From: Kribbella jiaozuonensis
GTDB lineage: Bacteria; Actinomycetota; Actinomycetes; Propionibacteriales; Kribbellaceae
Direction: 5' to 3'
Assembly: GCF_005233875.1 (NCBI RefSeq)
Contig: NZ_SZPZ01000002.1
Location: 1,364,001-1,428,000 of the forward strand
DNA: 64,000 nt
In this document: positions 1 to 7,900 of the stretch, piece after piece
Position numbering within the stretch: the first letter of the stretch is position 1
Layout: each line of letters begins with the position of its first letter
Notes under the pieces: model-generated
The model's database searches: none
What the model was told of the DNA's origin: nothing
The model's input: the letters and a program-made list of their open reading frames with translations, nothing else
Program-made: the position numbers and the translations under genes

Positions 1-117
1 CTTGCGGTAGCTGCGCGGCGCGAACCGGAGGGTGTAGTCCTCCAGCGTCTCGCGCGTCGCGGTGTTCTGACTCGGGGGAGCGGTACTGCGGTGATCGAGC
101 GAGGGTTCAACAGTCAT
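1..117 (-). CDS. NCS1-family nucleobase/vitamin permease, N-terminal fragment
   Basis: Only the first 39 codons are in the window. The ATG at 117 is preceded on the minus strand by GCAGGAGTTCCGCC, a good ribosome site. The segment ETLEDYTLRFAPRSYRK is very like the conserved cytoplasmic N-terminus just before the first membrane helix of NCS1 permeases (purine, cytosine, allantoin or thiamine symporters). That is known of the family; the substrate cannot be told from this piece. The neighbouring MarR gene runs the same way and a cytosolic amide-type binding protein lies beyond it, so uptake of a nitrogen compound is a reasonable guess. The gene continues left of the window. Confidence 0.65.
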   Translation of the reverse strand, partial: MTVEPSLDHRSTAPPSQNTATRETLEDYTLRFAPRSYRK

Positions 118-218
118 GGCGGAACTCCTGCGGCACCTTCGGGCGAGCGGTGCTCCGGCGTACCGGCGACGCTGCCGGCGGGGATGCACCCGAATGGAAG
201 GAACCTAGGAACGCCGTG

Positions 219-614
219 TTACCTGCGTGTTGCCGAACCGCTACGTTCGTGTATTTCCATCTGGAAGTAATCCGCGAGGTCGGCCTCGAGCGTGTGCTGG
301 GCGGTGCCGAGGCGGTCGGCGACGGTGGCGCCGACGGGGGAGAGGGCGGTGACGATCCGCCGCTTGTCGTCCGCGTGGACGCGGCGCAGCACGAGTCCGC
401 GCTCGACCAGCTTGTCCACGTGCCGGGTCAGGCTGGCGGCCGGCAGTACGGCGGACTCCGCGAGCAGCGACATCGGCTGACCGGGCTCGTCGTGCAGCGC
501 GGCCATGATCCGCCACTGCTCGATCGTCAGCCCGAACTCGTCGAGCAACGGCTGCAGACCGAGCTCGATCTCCCGCTCGACCCGCTTCAGCAGCAGGAGC
601 AGGCTCGACGCCAT
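219..614 (-). CDS. MarR-family transcriptional regulator
   Basis: A 131-residue winged-helix regulator, the usual MarR length. The recognition region reads LAESAVLPAASLTRHVDKLVERGLV (helix-turn-helix, about residues 51-75), followed by the wing RRVHADDKRR with the typical D-x-R-R motif. The ATG at 614 is chosen because GGAGGAGGGG lies a few bases before it; the open frame runs much further upstream but only as a shadow of the gene on the other strand. It lies between an NCS1 permease gene on the same strand and a divergently read binding-protein gene, so it probably controls one or both. MarR proteins normally respond to small aromatic or metabolite ligands; the ligand here is unknown. Confidence 0.85.
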   Translation of the reverse strand: MASSLLLLLKRVEREIELGLQPLLDEFGLTIEQWRIMAALHDEPGQPMSLLAESAVLPAASLTRHVDKLVERGLVLRRVHADDKRRIVTALSPVGATVADRLGTAQHTLEADLADYFQMEIHERSGSATRR

Positions 615-722
615 CCGCACCCCTCCTCCGATCCGGCGCTGTTCAGGTGCTGGGAAATATAGCTGTTCGCTCGAAGTTGCGCCTCCGATTCGTCCACACT
701 GGGTGGCGACCAGGAGGTGATC

Positions 723-1769
723 GTGCGGGGTTCCGACGTACTGCCGATCGCTTTCGTGGTGCCGCTGCAGGGGCCGACCGGGATCTACGGGCCGTCCTGT
801 CTCGCCTGCGGTCAGCTGGCCGTCGAGCAGCTCAACGCGCGCAACGGCATCGCCGGACGACCGGTCGAGCTTGTGCAGGTCGACGCGGGGCGTCCACCCG
901 AGGTGGTCGCCGAGGAGGTCGGGCGGCTGGTCGACGCCGGACGGGTCGAGGCGGTGGCGGGGTGGCACATCTCCGCGGTACGCGTGGCGCTGACGCGGCG
1001 GATCGGCGGACGGGTCGTGTACGCGTTCGCCGCGATGCACGAGGGCGGCGACGACACGCCCGGGGTGTTCATGCTCGGTGAGCGTCCGGTGAACCAGCTG
1101 CTTCCGGCCGCGCGCTGGCTCCGTGAACATCACGGGGCTCGCCGTTGGGTTGTCGTCGGCAACGACTACGTGTATCCGCGGGTGACGGGATCCGTTGCGG
1201 AGGAGGCGCTGGACATCGTCGAGTCGGCTTATGTTGCCCTCGGCACCTCCGACTTCAGCGAGGTGATCAACGGGCTCAAGGCAACCAAAGCCGACGGGGT
1301 GATCATGCTGCTGATGGGCCAGGACGCGGTGCACTTCAACCGTCAGTTCGCCCGCGCCGGACTCAGCGAAGACCTCCTCCGCCTCAGCACGGCGATCGAG
1401 GAGAACACCCTGCTCGGCGCCGGGCCCGCCGCGAACCACGGCGTCTACGCGGCCGCGGCGTACTTCGACGGCCTGTCGACCGTGGAGAGCAACGAGTTCG
1501 CCCAGCAGTACTACGCCCGCTTCGGCCCCTTCGCCCCGGCCCTGAACGCGGTCGGCGAGTCGTGCTACGAGGCGATCCGCTTCCTGGCACGCCTGGGCGA
1601 GATCACCGGATCCATCGCCACCACGGCTGCCCTCCCGACCGGCCACTTCTACGACAGCCCCCGTGGTCTGCTCCGCCTCGACGGCAACCTCGTCGACCAG
1701 GACGTCTACCTCGCGGCGGCCGACGGCCTCGAATTCCGCATCGAAGAACAGATCGCCCGCACGAACTGA
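723..1769 (+). CDS. AmiC-like periplasmic-binding-fold protein without signal peptide
   Basis: A type I periplasmic-binding fold of the amide/urea/branched-chain family (Peripla_BP_5/6). The N-terminal strand PIAFVVPLQGPTGIYGPS and the hinge segment near residue 140 (RRWVVVGNDYVYPR) fit AmiC/UrtA-type proteins. No signal peptide precedes the domain, so it is probably a cytosolic ligand sensor like Pseudomonas AmiC rather than a transporter subunit. I place the start at GTG 723, five bases after CAGGAGG (711-717), rather than at the GTG at 717 that overlaps this ribosome site. It is divergent from the MarR gene. No AmiR-like partner is next to it; the output partner is unknown. Ligand specificity is inference only. 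Confidence 0.75.
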   Translation: MRGSDVLPIAFVVPLQGPTGIYGPSCLACGQLAVEQLNARNGIAGRPVELVQVDAGRPPEVVAEEVGRLVDAGRVEAVAGWHISAVRVALTRRIGGRVVYAFAAMHEGGDDTPGVFMLGERPVNQLLPAARWLREHHGARRWVVVGNDYVYPRVTGSVAEEALDIVESAYVALGTSDFSEVINGLKATKADGVIMLLMGQDAVHFNRQFARAGLSEDLLRLSTAIEENTLLGAGPAANHGVYAAAAYFDGLSTVESNEFAQQYYARFGPFAPALNAVGESCYEAIRFLARLGEITGSIATTAALPTGHFYDSPRGLLRLDGNLVDQDVYLAAADGLEFRIEEQIARTN

Positions 1770-1805
1770 CTGTATTTCTGACGGCTGGAGGGACCTCTCT
1801 ACATC

Positions 1806-3002
1806 GTGACGAGATCAGCGGTGGTGGTGGGCGGCGGGATTGTCGGCCTCGCGGTGGCGCGTGCCCTGCAGAAGCAGGACCCGGGTACGCCGGTCGTCGT
1901 GCTCGAGAAGGAACCGTCCGTCGCCGCGCATCAGACCGGCAACAACTCGGGTGTCGTGCACTCCGGCCTGTACTACCGGCCCGGCTCGCTCAAGGCGCGG
2001 TTCGCCGTGTCCGGCGGGGCCGCGCTGAAGGAGTACTGCGAGGAGAAAGGCATCCCGCTCGACGTACCAGGCAAGCTGGTCGTGGCCACGACCGAGGCCG
2101 AGCTGCCGCAGCTCGATCGGCTGTTCGGCATCGGCCAGGAGAACGGCGTACCGGTCCGGCGGCTGACCCTCGAAGAGGTCGCCGAGCGTGAACCGCACCT
2201 GCGCGTGAAGGGTGCCCTGGCCGTGGACTCCACCGGCCGCGTGGACTTCAAGCTGGTCGCCGCAGCCCTGGCCGAGGACATCAAGGCCGCCGGCGGCGAG
2301 ATCCGTACCGGGATCTCCGTGACCTCGGTCGAGAACGCAGGCTCTGTGGTCCGGGTGCACACGACCGATGAGGTGATCGAGGCAGATCGCGTCGCGGTCT
2401 GCGCCGGACTGCACAGCGACCGTCTTGCCCGCGCCTCCGGGCTCGAGCCCGGCGTTCGGATCCTCCCGTTCCGCGGCGAGTTCAGCGAGATCGTTCCCGA
2501 GCGCGACTTCCTGGTGAAGGGCCTGGTCTACCCGGTGCCCGACCCCGACCTGCCGTTCCTCGGCGTACACCTGACCCGCGGCATCGACGGCGGCGTCCAC
2601 GTCGGCCCGAACGCCGTACCCGCGCTGTCCCGCGAGGGCTACAAGTGGTCGAAGATCGCCCCGAAGGACGTGTGGGAGGCCGCGACGTACCGAGGAACGT
2701 GGCGCCTGGCCCGCCGGTACGCGCGGACCGGTGCGAAGGAGATCGTCCGCTCGCTCACCGGCCGCGCCCTGGTCCGCGAGGCCCGCCGCATGCTCCCGGA
2801 GCTCGAGGTCAAGGACGTACGCCGCTCCGGCGCCGGCGTCCGCGCCCAGGCCGTCACCCGCGACGGCAAACTGGTCGACGACTTCCTGTTCCTCCGCGAC
2901 GGGCGCGCCCTCCACATCCTCAACGCGCCGTCACCCGCAGCGACCGCCTGCCTAGTCATCGGCAACCGGATCGCCGAGGAGCTCTCCGCCGACCGAGCCT
3001 GA
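1806..3002 (+). CDS. lhgO: L-2-hydroxyglutarate oxidase (FAD-dependent, DAO family)
   Basis: 398 residues, full length for LhgO/L2HGDH. The N-terminus VVVGGGIVGLAVARAL is the dinucleotide-binding Rossmann motif for FAD, followed by the family signature TGNNSGVVHSGLYYRPGSLKA and a C-terminal substrate region ending AAPSPAATACLVIGNRIAEEL-like (here NAPSPAATACL). The enzyme oxidises L-2-hydroxyglutarate to 2-oxoglutarate and passes electrons to the quinone pool or to oxygen, a metabolite-repair function. Start GTG 1806 lies after GGAGGG at a somewhat long spacing. It lies 36 bases after the binding-protein gene and could be co-transcribed, although no functional link is obvious. Confidence 0.9.
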   Translation: MTRSAVVVGGGIVGLAVARALQKQDPGTPVVVLEKEPSVAAHQTGNNSGVVHSGLYYRPGSLKARFAVSGGAALKEYCEEKGIPLDVPGKLVVATTEAELPQLDRLFGIGQENGVPVRRLTLEEVAEREPHLRVKGALAVDSTGRVDFKLVAAALAEDIKAAGGEIRTGISVTSVENAGSVVRVHTTDEVIEADRVAVCAGLHSDRLARASGLEPGVRILPFRGEFSEIVPERDFLVKGLVYPVPDPDLPFLGVHLTRGIDGGVHVGPNAVPALSREGYKWSKIAPKDVWEAATYRGTWRLARRYARTGAKEIVRSLTGRALVREARRMLPELEVKDVRRSGAGVRAQAVTRDGKLVDDFLFLRDGRALHILNAPSPAATACLVIGNRIAEELSADRA

Positions 3003-3029
3003 ACGTCACAGCGGGGCAACGACGGGGCA

Positions 3030-3869
3030 ATGTCCGTCGGTCACGCTGTGAACATGGATTCGTTGCGTACGACGCTCACCGGCGGCACAGCCTGTGACGT
3101 ATGTGGGCGGCTGCCTCATCCCCGGCGGCTGCGCTTGACCCTGGCGAAGCTCGTGGCCGTGGCACCCGTCGAGCTGGCTCTGCACGCGGCGGTGCTGGCC
3201 GCTCATCCGCCGTACCTCGTGTCGGTTGCGGTGCTGGCGACTGTGACGACCGCGCTGGTGATCTGGGTGATCGAGCCCTCCGCGATGCGGCTGCTCCGGT
3301 CGTGGTTGCATGCGCCGAAGGTCCGGCCCCGGCAGGGGATCGGCACGTTGTGGCGGATCCGGGTCACGCTCGACGATCGCGCGGGCTCGCTGGAGAACAT
3401 CACCCGCCGCCTCGCAGACCTGGACGCCAACATCCTCGGCCTGCATGTCCACCCGATCGACGACGGCGTACGCGACGAACTGGTCGTCTCGACACCCGAC
3501 GACATCACCGCACCCGACCTGGAGGCGGCGATCAAGGCAGGCGACGGTCGCCACACCCACGTCTGGCCGACGACCGCACTGGCCCTGGTCGACGGCCAGA
3601 CGAAGGCGTTGAGCCTGTCCGCGCGGGTGGTCGCGGATCCGGCGGAGCTCCCGCACGCGATCGCCGAGCTGCTCGGCGCACAGCTCGTGACCGACCGCGC
3701 AACGTTGGCGGGAGAGCTCCGAGGCGACGTCCTGAAGGTGCCGTCGCCGTGGACCGGCCTGTTCGCATTCACCAGGCCGGGCGAACCCTTCACACCGGCC
3801 GAGTCAGCCCGGGCGCATCGGCTGGCCGAACTGGCGGAAGCAGCACAGACCCTCGGGGCGCCCTGCTGA
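3030..3869 (+). CDS. Membrane-anchored ACT-domain protein
   Basis: About 279 residues. Two hydrophobic segments near residues 45-85 (ELALHAAVLAA and YLVSVAVLATVTTALVIWVI) are probably membrane helices. They are followed by a regulatory ACT domain (RIRVTLDDRAGSLENITRRLADLDANI, about residues 110-170), the fold that binds amino acids or other small ligands, and a second alpha/beta region with possible ACT-like topology. A CDVCGRLPHPRR segment with two cysteines sits near the N-terminus. Family members are annotated only as ACT-domain proteins; the ligand is unknown. The start could also be the ATG at 3054, which gives a protein eight residues shorter. It converges with the subtilase gene four bases downstream. 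Confidence 0.7.
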   Translation: MSVGHAVNMDSLRTTLTGGTACDVCGRLPHPRRLRLTLAKLVAVAPVELALHAAVLAAHPPYLVSVAVLATVTTALVIWVIEPSAMRLLRSWLHAPKVRPRQGIGTLWRIRVTLDDRAGSLENITRRLADLDANILGLHVHPIDDGVRDELVVSTPDDITAPDLEAAIKAGDGRHTHVWPTTALALVDGQTKALSLSARVVADPAELPHAIAELLGAQLVTDRATLAGELRGDVLKVPSPWTGLFAFTRPGEPFTPAESARAHRLAELAEAAQTLGAPC

Positions 3870-3872
3870 GTC

Positions 3873-6038
3873 TCAGCGCACAACCAAGGTTGCCGTCAGC
3901 TGGTGGGTCAGTGTCCCGCTGGTGGCGGTGATCTTGAGGGTGGAGGTCCCGCGGGCTGTCCCGGAGGTGGTCCGGATCTTCAGCACCGCGTTGCCAGAGG
4001 TGGTCACCGGGTTACCCGTCCACGTCGGTGTGGCGTTCGATGGCTGTCCGGACACCTTGAGCGTCACAGATCCCGTGAATCCGCCCGTGGGCGAGACGTT
4101 CACCGTGTACGTCGCAGTCTGCCCACGAGTCACCGTGCTCGAGGCCGGGCTGACTGCGATTCCGAAGTCCGGCCGGTTGACGACCAGCGTCAGGGTGACC
4201 TGATGGCTGAGTGACCCGCTGGAACCCGAGACCGTGAAGGTATAGGTGCCGGCGGGAGCTGATCCTGACGTCACCACATTGACCTGCGCGCTGCCGCTGC
4301 CGTGCAGGACGGCAGGAGTGACGGCGACCGTGCCGACGGCGGACGAAAGACCGCCGGCGGCCAGCGACACATCGCCGGCGAAGCCGTTCGCCGGGCTGAC
4401 CGCGATCGTGTACGCCGTCGACGCGCCTGCCGCAACAGTGCGGGTGAGCGGCGTCGAGGAGAGACCGAAGTCCGGCGGCGGCACGACAGTCAGCGTCGCG
4501 GTCGCGCTATGGCTGATCGCGCCGCTCGAACCTGTCACAACCAGCGCGGTCGAACCCGCGGTCCCGGGAGCGACCACGGTCAGCGTCGACGTCCCCGCAG
4601 CTGCCACCACCTGCGGATCGAAGCTCCCCGGCAGGCCACTGACCGACAGCGCGACGTCGCCGCTGAAGCCGCCACTCGCACTGACCGTCACGTTGTACGT
4701 CGCCGTTCCGCCGGGAAGCACATTGACCGTGGCAGGCGACACGACCACCCCGAAGTCCGGCGTACTACGGAGCCAGTTGTACGACGCCAGCACGTCGAGG
4801 CGACCGTAGCCGTAGTCGTTGTCGGCTCCGGCCGGCCCGAGATCCGCCGCACCGGCCTGCAGCGCGGACTGCTGCCTATCGGCGGACACACCCGGCGACG
4901 CCTGCAGCAGCAACGCGAGCGCACCGGCGACGTGCGGAGCGGCCAGCGACGTGCCCGAGACGTCGAGGTAGCCGCCGTACAGGTCAGTAGTCCGGATGTC
5001 CGTGCCTGGGGCAACCAGTTGCGGGTACGCCGACTGGGTGCAGGCCGACGGGCCGCGGCTGGAGTACGGATCGATCAGGCCGGTGTCGTCAACCGAACCG
5101 ACCGCCAATGCCTCCGGGTTGTTCGCCGGACTGGCCGAGCTACCGGCCACCGGACCGTAGTTGCCAGCAGCAAAGACCGGCAGGATCCCTGCCGCGCGGA
5201 GGTTGCGTAGGTCGGGCTGGAACTCCAGGCTGCAAGTTCCGGCGCTCATCGTCCAGGAGTTGTTCACCACGTTCGGCGCGTCCGCTGTCGCCGGGTTCCC
5301 GTCCGGGTCGAGCAGCCACTGGTACCCGAGATGGATCGCGGTCGACGACGCCTGTCCGCGATCGTTGAACATCTTGACGGCGATCCACCGCGCGTCCGGC
5401 GCGATGCCGATCGACGAGCCGCCGCCGTCACCGCCGACCATCACCCCCATCGTCTGCGTTCCGTGACCGGTCAGATCGACCGGTGCCGACGGGTGCTGAC
5501 CGTTCGGGTCGTACCAACTGTTGGTCCCACCACGCCACCGGGAAGCCAACTCGGGGTGGCTGATATCCACGCCGGTGTCCATCGATGCGACGACCATGCC
5601 CTGGCCGCGATACCCGAGATCCCACATCGCCGGTGCGTTCACCTGGGCCACGTTCGGCTCGACGGCGCTTGCAACCTCTGCAGTCGGAGCCTGGATCGTC
5701 GTACTCGGCCGCACCTCGCGCACCTCGGGCCGCCGCGCCAGTTCCGCGGCGACACTCGAGCGGACCCGGGCACCGATCGCGTTGGTGATCCACAGCGGCA
5801 CCACAGACGTCACGAGGCCCTGCTTCCGCCGTACGGCGAGCAGATCCCGGGCACCGCGCTGTGTGGCATCGGCGTGGTCCCGCAACGCCCTCTCGAGCCG
5901 GCCGGGTGCGGCGGCCGCAGGCGTCACCTGCGACTTCAGCACGACGATGACGTCGACGAAGGGATCGGCCGGTGGCGCGGCGACTGCCGATCCGGGCACC
6001 ACGAGCGCAAGAACCACGCTGAACGCAAAGGACCTCAT
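3873..6038 (-). CDS. Secreted subtilisin-like serine protease with three Ig-like repeats
   Basis: 721 residues from the ATG at 6038, which overlaps the stop of the CopCD gene (ATGA) and follows GGGAGGTCGACG. Signal peptide MRSFAFSVVLALVVPGSAVA, an inhibitor_I9-like propeptide, then the S8 catalytic domain with Asp in SMDTGVD, His in LTGHGTQTMGV, oxyanion Asn in FAAGN and Ser in SGTSLAAPHVAGAL. The C-terminal ~260 residues are three tandem Ig-like domains, each opening with PDFG-(x)3-SP and ending in TLxVV. These resemble bacterial pre-peptidase/adhesion-type beta domains and probably hold substrate or cell wall. Translational coupling to CopCD puts an extracellular protease in a copper operon; maturation of the secreted oxidases nearby is a possible role, by inference. 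Confidence 0.88.
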   Translation of the reverse strand: MRSFAFSVVLALVVPGSAVAAPPADPFVDVIVVLKSQVTPAAAAPGRLERALRDHADATQRGARDLLAVRRKQGLVTSVVPLWITNAIGARVRSSVAAELARRPEVREVRPSTTIQAPTAEVASAVEPNVAQVNAPAMWDLGYRGQGMVVASMDTGVDISHPELASRWRGGTNSWYDPNGQHPSAPVDLTGHGTQTMGVMVGGDGGGSSIGIAPDARWIAVKMFNDRGQASSTAIHLGYQWLLDPDGNPATADAPNVVNNSWTMSAGTCSLEFQPDLRNLRAAGILPVFAAGNYGPVAGSSASPANNPEALAVGSVDDTGLIDPYSSRGPSACTQSAYPQLVAPGTDIRTTDLYGGYLDVSGTSLAAPHVAGALALLLQASPGVSADRQQSALQAGAADLGPAGADNDYGYGRLDVLASYNWLRSTPDFGVVVSPATVNVLPGGTATYNVTVSASGGFSGDVALSVSGLPGSFDPQVVAAAGTSTLTVVAPGTAGSTALVVTGSSGAISHSATATLTVVPPPDFGLSSTPLTRTVAAGASTAYTIAVSPANGFAGDVSLAAGGLSSAVGTVAVTPAVLHGSGSAQVNVVTSGSAPAGTYTFTVSGSSGSLSHQVTLTLVVNRPDFGIAVSPASSTVTRGQTATYTVNVSPTGGFTGSVTLKVSGQPSNATPTWTGNPVTTSGNAVLKIRTTSGTARGTSTLKITATSGTLTHQLTATLVVR

Positions 6039-7630
6039 CGTCGACCTCCCGGACCGCGAATCAACCACCACGCACCCACCCCGACACCCAGCTCCAACAG
6101 CAACAGCGCCGCCCCATCGACGTACGGCGCGAGCCTCAGCCCCGGCGCGAGTGAGACAGCAGGCGATGAGACATTCCAATCAAGCGGTACGGCGTACTCG
6201 CGCCCGCCGCGATGCAGTACGGCGACCATCCGCACCGCGCCCGCCGACGCGGCCCGGTACGTCGCGAAGTACCGGGTGTCGGTCAGACGCTGCAGCGGGA
6301 CGGCCTGATCGCCGATCCGCAGGTCCACGCCGCCGAGTGGCGCCGGCGCCGGTCGCCGGCTGCTGTCGGCGATCACTGTCAACCAGTTCACCCCGGGCTG
6401 GTTGGGTGTCGCCGACACAGTGACCACCAGGTCCGCCACGAACCCGCTGCGTGCCAGGGCGGGAGGGACGTCGGCCCTGGCACCCGCCGGAGGAGACTGT
6501 CCGACAAGCGCAGCAACCGCGACCAGCAACAGTGCACCGACCGTGGCTTCGGCCGCGATGGTGTGACGAGGTACGGACCGCCGGCGCAGCCGCCATGCGT
6601 TGAGCAGGCCCAGGAGGCCGATCACGCCAAGCAAGGCAGTCTTGAGCAGCAGCAGGCGTCCATAAGTGGAGGCAATGAGCCAGCGCGGGGTGGCGACCTG
6701 GAGACCCGCGCTGTAGAGTCCGGACACGAGGACAAGTAGCACGCTGCCGGCAGCCACGACCGAGAACGGCCGTCGCAGACTACGTGCCAGTTCGGTCCGC
6801 GGGCCGTGCCAGAACACCAACAACAGCGCCGGCACCGCACCGAGCCACAGCAGACCGGCGAACGCATGGACCGCATCGGCCAGGAGCGCGGCGAAGTGTC
6901 CCGATGACAGCGCGGCAGCATGACTTCCGGTTGCCTCCAGCCACATCAATCCGCCGATCGGCACCAGCAGTACGACAGACGCCACGCGCTCGGTCAGCAC
7001 AAGCCCCACCAGCGCGCACAAGACCACCAGACACACCAGTCGAAGGCCGGTGCGATGTATGCCGATGGCAACGACCGCGGAGCACGCCGCGGCGATCAGC
7101 AATCGCTGCCGTGCAGCCAAGGCGATCGGGTCGGACGGCACGCGTAGAACGAAGACGACGAGCGCGAGGGGACCGACAATGCCCGCCAGTGCGAGCAACC
7201 AGACCCACCGCACCAGCACGCCACCCGAAGTACTCGGTCGATGGACAGACAAGGCCCCGGAGTGCCCGACCGAGAAGGTGACCGTCCCGCTCGTCGTGTG
7301 GCTGTCCCGAGCGGCGACTGCTTCCCACAACAATCCGTACGTCCCGTCAGCCAGCCGCGGAAGCTGTACTGCGATCACCCGCGGATCGCCCGACCCGGCC
7401 ACCACGCCGGCCCCCAGAACCATGACACCGTGCTCGTCGACCAGTCGCGCCGTACTGCGCGAGGCGGTGATGTCACCGCTGAACCACAGCCGGGCGAGGC
7501 CGGGGGACTCCGCGAGGACTGCGCCGTCGGCCGGGTCCGCCCGGACCAGCTCGGTGTGGGCAACCGCGACCGACGGCAGCGCGCACAGCAGGAGCACGCC
7601 GGCCAGCAGGAGCAGACAGCGGTGCCGCAC
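6035..7630 (-). CDS. CopC-CopD fusion, copper binding/import protein (YcnJ-like)
   Basis: 531 residues from GTG 7630, preceded by GGGAGGGGGAGCCC. The signal peptide ends ...LPSVAVA, so the mature protein would begin with His (HTELVRADPADGAVL). With Asp and His in ARDSHTTSG this gives the His-brace copper site of CopC. The CopC domain is followed by eight or so membrane helices of the CopD family, including GSHAAAL and DAVHAFAGLLWLGAVPAL, and a C-terminal YtkA/FixH-like beta domain (about residues 390-500) before a last helix. This CopC-CopD-extra-domain layout matches YcnJ-type copper uptake proteins. It heads the minus-strand operon with the subtilase, and its upstream region carries the ATGAC-N6-GTCAT dyads described separately. 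Confidence 0.9.
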   Translation of the reverse strand: MRHRCLLLLAGVLLLCALPSVAVAHTELVRADPADGAVLAESPGLARLWFSGDITASRSTARLVDEHGVMVLGAGVVAGSGDPRVIAVQLPRLADGTYGLLWEAVAARDSHTTSGTVTFSVGHSGALSVHRPSTSGGVLVRWVWLLALAGIVGPLALVVFVLRVPSDPIALAARQRLLIAAACSAVVAIGIHRTGLRLVCLVVLCALVGLVLTERVASVVLLVPIGGLMWLEATGSHAAALSSGHFAALLADAVHAFAGLLWLGAVPALLLVFWHGPRTELARSLRRPFSVVAAGSVLLVLVSGLYSAGLQVATPRWLIASTYGRLLLLKTALLGVIGLLGLLNAWRLRRRSVPRHTIAAEATVGALLLVAVAALVGQSPPAGARADVPPALARSGFVADLVVTVSATPNQPGVNWLTVIADSSRRPAPAPLGGVDLRIGDQAVPLQRLTDTRYFATYRAASAGAVRMVAVLHRGGREYAVPLDWNVSSPAVSLAPGLRLAPYVDGAALLLLELGVGVGAWWLIRGPGGRR

Positions 7631-7709
7631 GGGCTCCCCCTCCCGTCGACGCCGGGACACCGCGCCGACAGCTCGACGATAGGAACCGCCGCGGCGTACT
7701 GCTCGCTTC

Positions 7710-7747
7710 ATGACACGACCGTCATCAGATGACCCGACCGTCATCTG
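7710..7747. promoter_or_regulatory. Two tandem dyads ATGAC-N6-GTCAT (putative response-regulator operator)
   Basis: Dyad one is ATGAC-ACGACC-GTCAT at 7710-7725. Dyad two is the longer CAGATGAC-CCGACC-GTCATCTG at 7726-7747, and the two abut directly. Both half-site pairs are 11 bases apart start to start, one helical turn, as expected for an OmpR/PhoB-type regulator. They lie between the divergent CopCD gene (start 7630) and the large secreted protein gene (start 7901). An identical-spacing copy lies upstream of the OmpR-type regulator gene at 19759. Function is inferred from position and recurrence. Confidence 0.72.
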
Positions 7748-7759
7748 TCACACCACGGC

Positions 7760-7799
7760 GGATGACCGCCGGATGACGTGGGGATGACAGAGCCGTCAT
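7760..7799. promoter_or_regulatory. Three 11-bp-phased GGATGAC direct repeats ending in a third ATGAC-N6-GTCAT dyad
   Basis: GGATGAC occurs at 7760, 7771 and 7782, exactly 11 bases apart. The last copy is also the left half of ATGAC-AGAGCC-GTCAT (7784-7799). Head-to-tail half-sites at one-turn spacing are the classical binding pattern of OmpR/PhoB-family regulators. The block is on the side of the plus-strand secreted-protein/oxidase operon, whose ATG is at 7901, so it probably serves that promoter, while 7710-7747 is nearer CopCD. Confidence 0.7.
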
Positions 7800-7900
7800 G
7801 CACCGCGCCGGGACACGTGAGTCGCCGGATGATCACTCACAGATGTCCAGGCACCAGGCGGCGGCCTGTTCAGGTCGTGCCGCCGGGGAGGGTGGGACCG

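Noticed and set aside
652-690. MarR operator between the MarR and binding-protein genes
   Set aside because: Only a short TTCG/CGAA symmetry is visible and nothing matching lies before the permease gene, so I do not call a site.
615-1646. Upstream extension of the MarR frame
   Set aside because: It is antisense to the binding-protein gene; the ribosome site GGAGGAGGGG and MarR length both point to ATG 614.
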